The notes beneath the pieces are model-generated. The model saw only the letters and a program-made list of their open reading frames with translations. It ran no database searches and was not told the DNA's origin. The translations under genes and the position numbers were made by a program. A stretch of DNA of 7,746 bases, taken from assembly GCA_038330085.1 (NCBI GenBank), contig JBBQNP010000186.1, forward strand, positions 1-7,746. The letters are read 5' to 3'. This document shows positions 6,105 to 7,746 of the stretch, piece after piece; position 1 is the first letter of the stretch, and every line of letters begins with the position of its first letter. The DNA is from JAEUIA01 sp038330085 (GTDB taxonomy: Bacteria > Planctomycetota > UBA1135 > GCA-002686595).

Positions 6105-7746
6105 ATGCTGCGCACGATCTTTCCGCTCCTTCTTCTCGCCGCCGGCGCTCCGCTCTCCGTCTCGAACGCGCAGACGAAGCTCTTGCGCTTCCCCGACGTG
6201 CACGGTGACAAGGTCGCGTTCTGCTACGCGGGCGACATCTGGTTGGCGCCTTCGACCGGCGGCACGGCCACGCGATTGACGGCGCATCCGGGCCTCGAGC
6301 TCTTCCCGAAGTTCTCGCCCGACGGTGCGTGGATCGCGTTCACCGGCCAGTACGACGGCGACGAGCAGGTGTACATCGTCCCGAGCACGGGCGGCGCGCC
6401 GAAGCAGCTCACGTACTATCCGGCGCGCGGACCGCTGCCGCAGCGCTGGGGCTACGACAACCAGGTCTACGGCTGGACGCCCGACGGCAAGTCGGTGTTG
6501 TTCCGCTCACTGTGCGACGCGTGGGACCTGACCGACACGCGCTTGTTCACGGTCGACATGCGCGGCGGTCTGCCGGTGCCGTTGCCGATGCCGGTGTCGG
6601 GCGGCGGCGACATCTCGCCCGACGGACAGCGCGCGGTCTACTCGCCGCTCACGCGCGATTTCCGCACGTGGAAGCGCTACCAGGGCGGTTGGGCGCAGGA
6701 CCTGTTCCTGTTCGATTTCAAGACGCACAAGCTCGAGCCGGTGGCGAACAGCCCGCGCACCGAGCGCGATCCCATGTGGATCGGCAACCGCATCTACTTC
6801 GTGTCGGACCGCGACGGCACGTTGAACCTCTTCTACTACGACATCGAGAGCAAGGCGATCGAGCAGCTCACGCGCAACACGCAGTGGGACGTGCGCTGGG
6901 CTTCGCACGGTGAAGACGGCGACATCGTTTACGAGCTCGCCGGCGAGCTGCACGTGTACGACACACGCACCAAGACCGACCGTCCGATTCAGATCCGCGT
7001 GCCCGACGACGGCGTCAGCTCGCGCTCGGCGCGCGTGTCGGTTGAACGCAACGTCGAGGATTTCGGCCTCTCTCCCAAGGGCGAGCGCGCGTTGATCACG
7101 GCACGCGGCGACGTGTTCACGTTGCCGATCGAGAAGGGGATCACGCGCAACCTCACCGACAGCTCGATCTCGCACGAACGAGCGGCCGCGTGGTCGCCTG
7201 ACGGCGAGCGCATCGCGTACATCTCCGACCGCACCGGCGAGGAAGAGATCTGGACCGAAGCGCAGGACGGCAGCGGCGAGGCGGAGCAGCTCACGAAGGA
7301 CAGCCACGAACGGAAGAACGGCCTGCGCTGGTCGCCCGACGGCAAGACGATCGCCTGGGACGACGCGAGCGGACACCTGTCGACCGTCGACGTCGCCTCG
7401 AAAGCCACTGTCGCCGTCGCGCACGACAAGAGCGGCGGCGTCAGCGACTACACGTGGTCGCCCGACTCCGGCTGGCTCGCATTCTCGCTCGGGAACGCGA
7501 ACAACTACCGCTCGATCTGGTTGTGGAACGCGGCCGAGAAGAAGCTCACCCCGGTCACCGACGAGATCTTCAACGCGAGCGAGCCGGTCTTCGACCCGAA
7601 CGGCAAGTACCTGTGGTACCTGTCCGACCGCGAGTTCGCTCCGCAGCTCATGGGGCTCGAGTGGAACTTCTGCGTCAACCGCACGACGTGCATCTACGGC
7701 ATGGCGCTGCGCAAGGACGTCGAGCACGCGTTCCCGCCCGAGAGCG
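6105..7746 (+). CDS. Secreted tricorn-like protease (S41 family), N-terminal beta-propeller half, 3'-truncated
   Basis: N-terminal 547 residues of a tricorn-type protease; the frame runs off the right edge. Tricorn homologues are about 1,000-1,100 residues: a six-bladed and a seven-bladed propeller, a PDZ domain, and catalytic core domains with a Ser/His-based site. Only the first propeller and much of the second are visible, so no catalytic residues can be checked. Residues 1-22 form a signal peptide (MLRTIFPLLLLAA, then Ser-Asn-Ala before Gln23), predicting a periplasmic or secreted enzyme rather than the cytosolic archaeal form. Propeller blades are marked by SPDG-type turns near residues 71, 126, 171, 364, 410, 452 and 497. 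GYDNQVYGWTPDG (117-129) and TWKRYQGGWAQDLFLFDF (188-205) are typical of tricorn first propellers and argue against a plain TolB/WD40 protein. Cys523 and Cys529 could form a disulfide. The ATG at 6105 is chosen for the signal peptide; AAGG at 6092-6095 is a weak ribosome binding site. Likely role: degradation of oligopeptides in the envelope. Confidence 0.9.
   Translation, partial: MLRTIFPLLLLAAGAPLSVSNAQTKLLRFPDVHGDKVAFCYAGDIWLAPSTGGTATRLTAHPGLELFPKFSPDGAWIAFTGQYDGDEQVYIVPSTGGAPKQLTYYPARGPLPQRWGYDNQVYGWTPDGKSVLFRSLCDAWDLTDTRLFTVDMRGGLPVPLPMPVSGGGDISPDGQRAVYSPLTRDFRTWKRYQGGWAQDLFLFDFKTHKLEPVANSPRTERDPMWIGNRIYFVSDRDGTLNLFYYDIESKAIEQLTRNTQWDVRWASHGEDGDIVYELAGELHVYDTRTKTDRPIQIRVPDDGVSSRSARVSVERNVEDFGLSPKGERALITARGDVFTLPIEKGITRNLTDSSISHERAAAWSPDGERIAYISDRTGEEEIWTEAQDGSGEAEQLTKDSHERKNGLRWSPDGKTIAWDDASGHLSTVDVASKATVAVAHDKSGGVSDYTWSPDSGWLAFSLGNANNYRSIWLWNAAEKKLTPVTDEIFNASEPVFDPNGKYLWYLSDREFAPQLMGLEWNFCVNRTTCIYGMALRKDVEHAFPPES

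Noticed and set aside
6507..7727. 406-codon minus-strand open frame opposite the tricorn-like gene
   Set aside because: It is the antisense image of propeller-coding DNA; the plus frame has a signal peptide and repeated SPDG turns, while this one has no domain.

Overview
The window is high-GC bacterial DNA. Five protein genes cover about 85% of it, and I see no tRNA, rRNA, CRISPR or insertion sequence. Convincing Shine-Dalgarno sequences are missing ahead of most starts. A tricorn-type protease with a signal peptide sits next to an envelope-sugar locus. Together these suggest a Gram-negative, environmental, high-GC lineage; Planctomycetota is my best guess, but the sequence alone does not prove it.

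Layout. Bases 2-1093 (+) hold the C-terminal part of a polytopic membrane protein of the Wzx/oligosaccharide flippase type, ending in a Gly/Asp-rich tail encoded by very G-rich DNA. Bases 1094-1312 are intergenic and contain two adjacent perfect-stem hairpins and G-runs. Bases 1313-2608 (+) encode a GT4 (GT-B fold) cytoplasmic glycosyltransferase with a probable TTG start. After a 225-base gap, 2834-4270 (+) encodes a radical SAM enzyme with an N-terminal cobalamin-binding-type domain. Converging on it with a 12-base gap, 4283-5542 (-) encodes a multi-spanning GT-C glycosyltransferase of the ArnT/PMT type. Bases 5543-6104 are the largest stretch without a convincing gene; they contain a GATC-rich direct repeat and a possible decayed reading frame. 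From 6105 to the window edge (+) runs the N-terminal half of a secreted tricorn-like protease.

How the genes fit together. The flippase, GT4 and GT-C enzymes look like part of a surface-glycan locus: GT4 would build a lipid-linked sugar from a nucleotide sugar, the flippase would move the lipid-linked glycan across the inner membrane, and the GT-C enzyme would use polyprenyl-phosphate-linked sugar on the periplasmic side. The radical SAM/B12-type protein is the wild card. It could modify a sugar, a lipid carrier or another metabolite, and no substrate can be read from the sequence. The tricorn-like gene is probably an independent unit concerned with peptide degradation in the cell envelope.

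I found no clear undescribed multi-gene system. The points most worth checking are the radical SAM/B12 protein inside a glycan locus, the double hairpin at 1141-1203, and the abrupt disappearance of AGG arginine codons partway through the GT4 gene.
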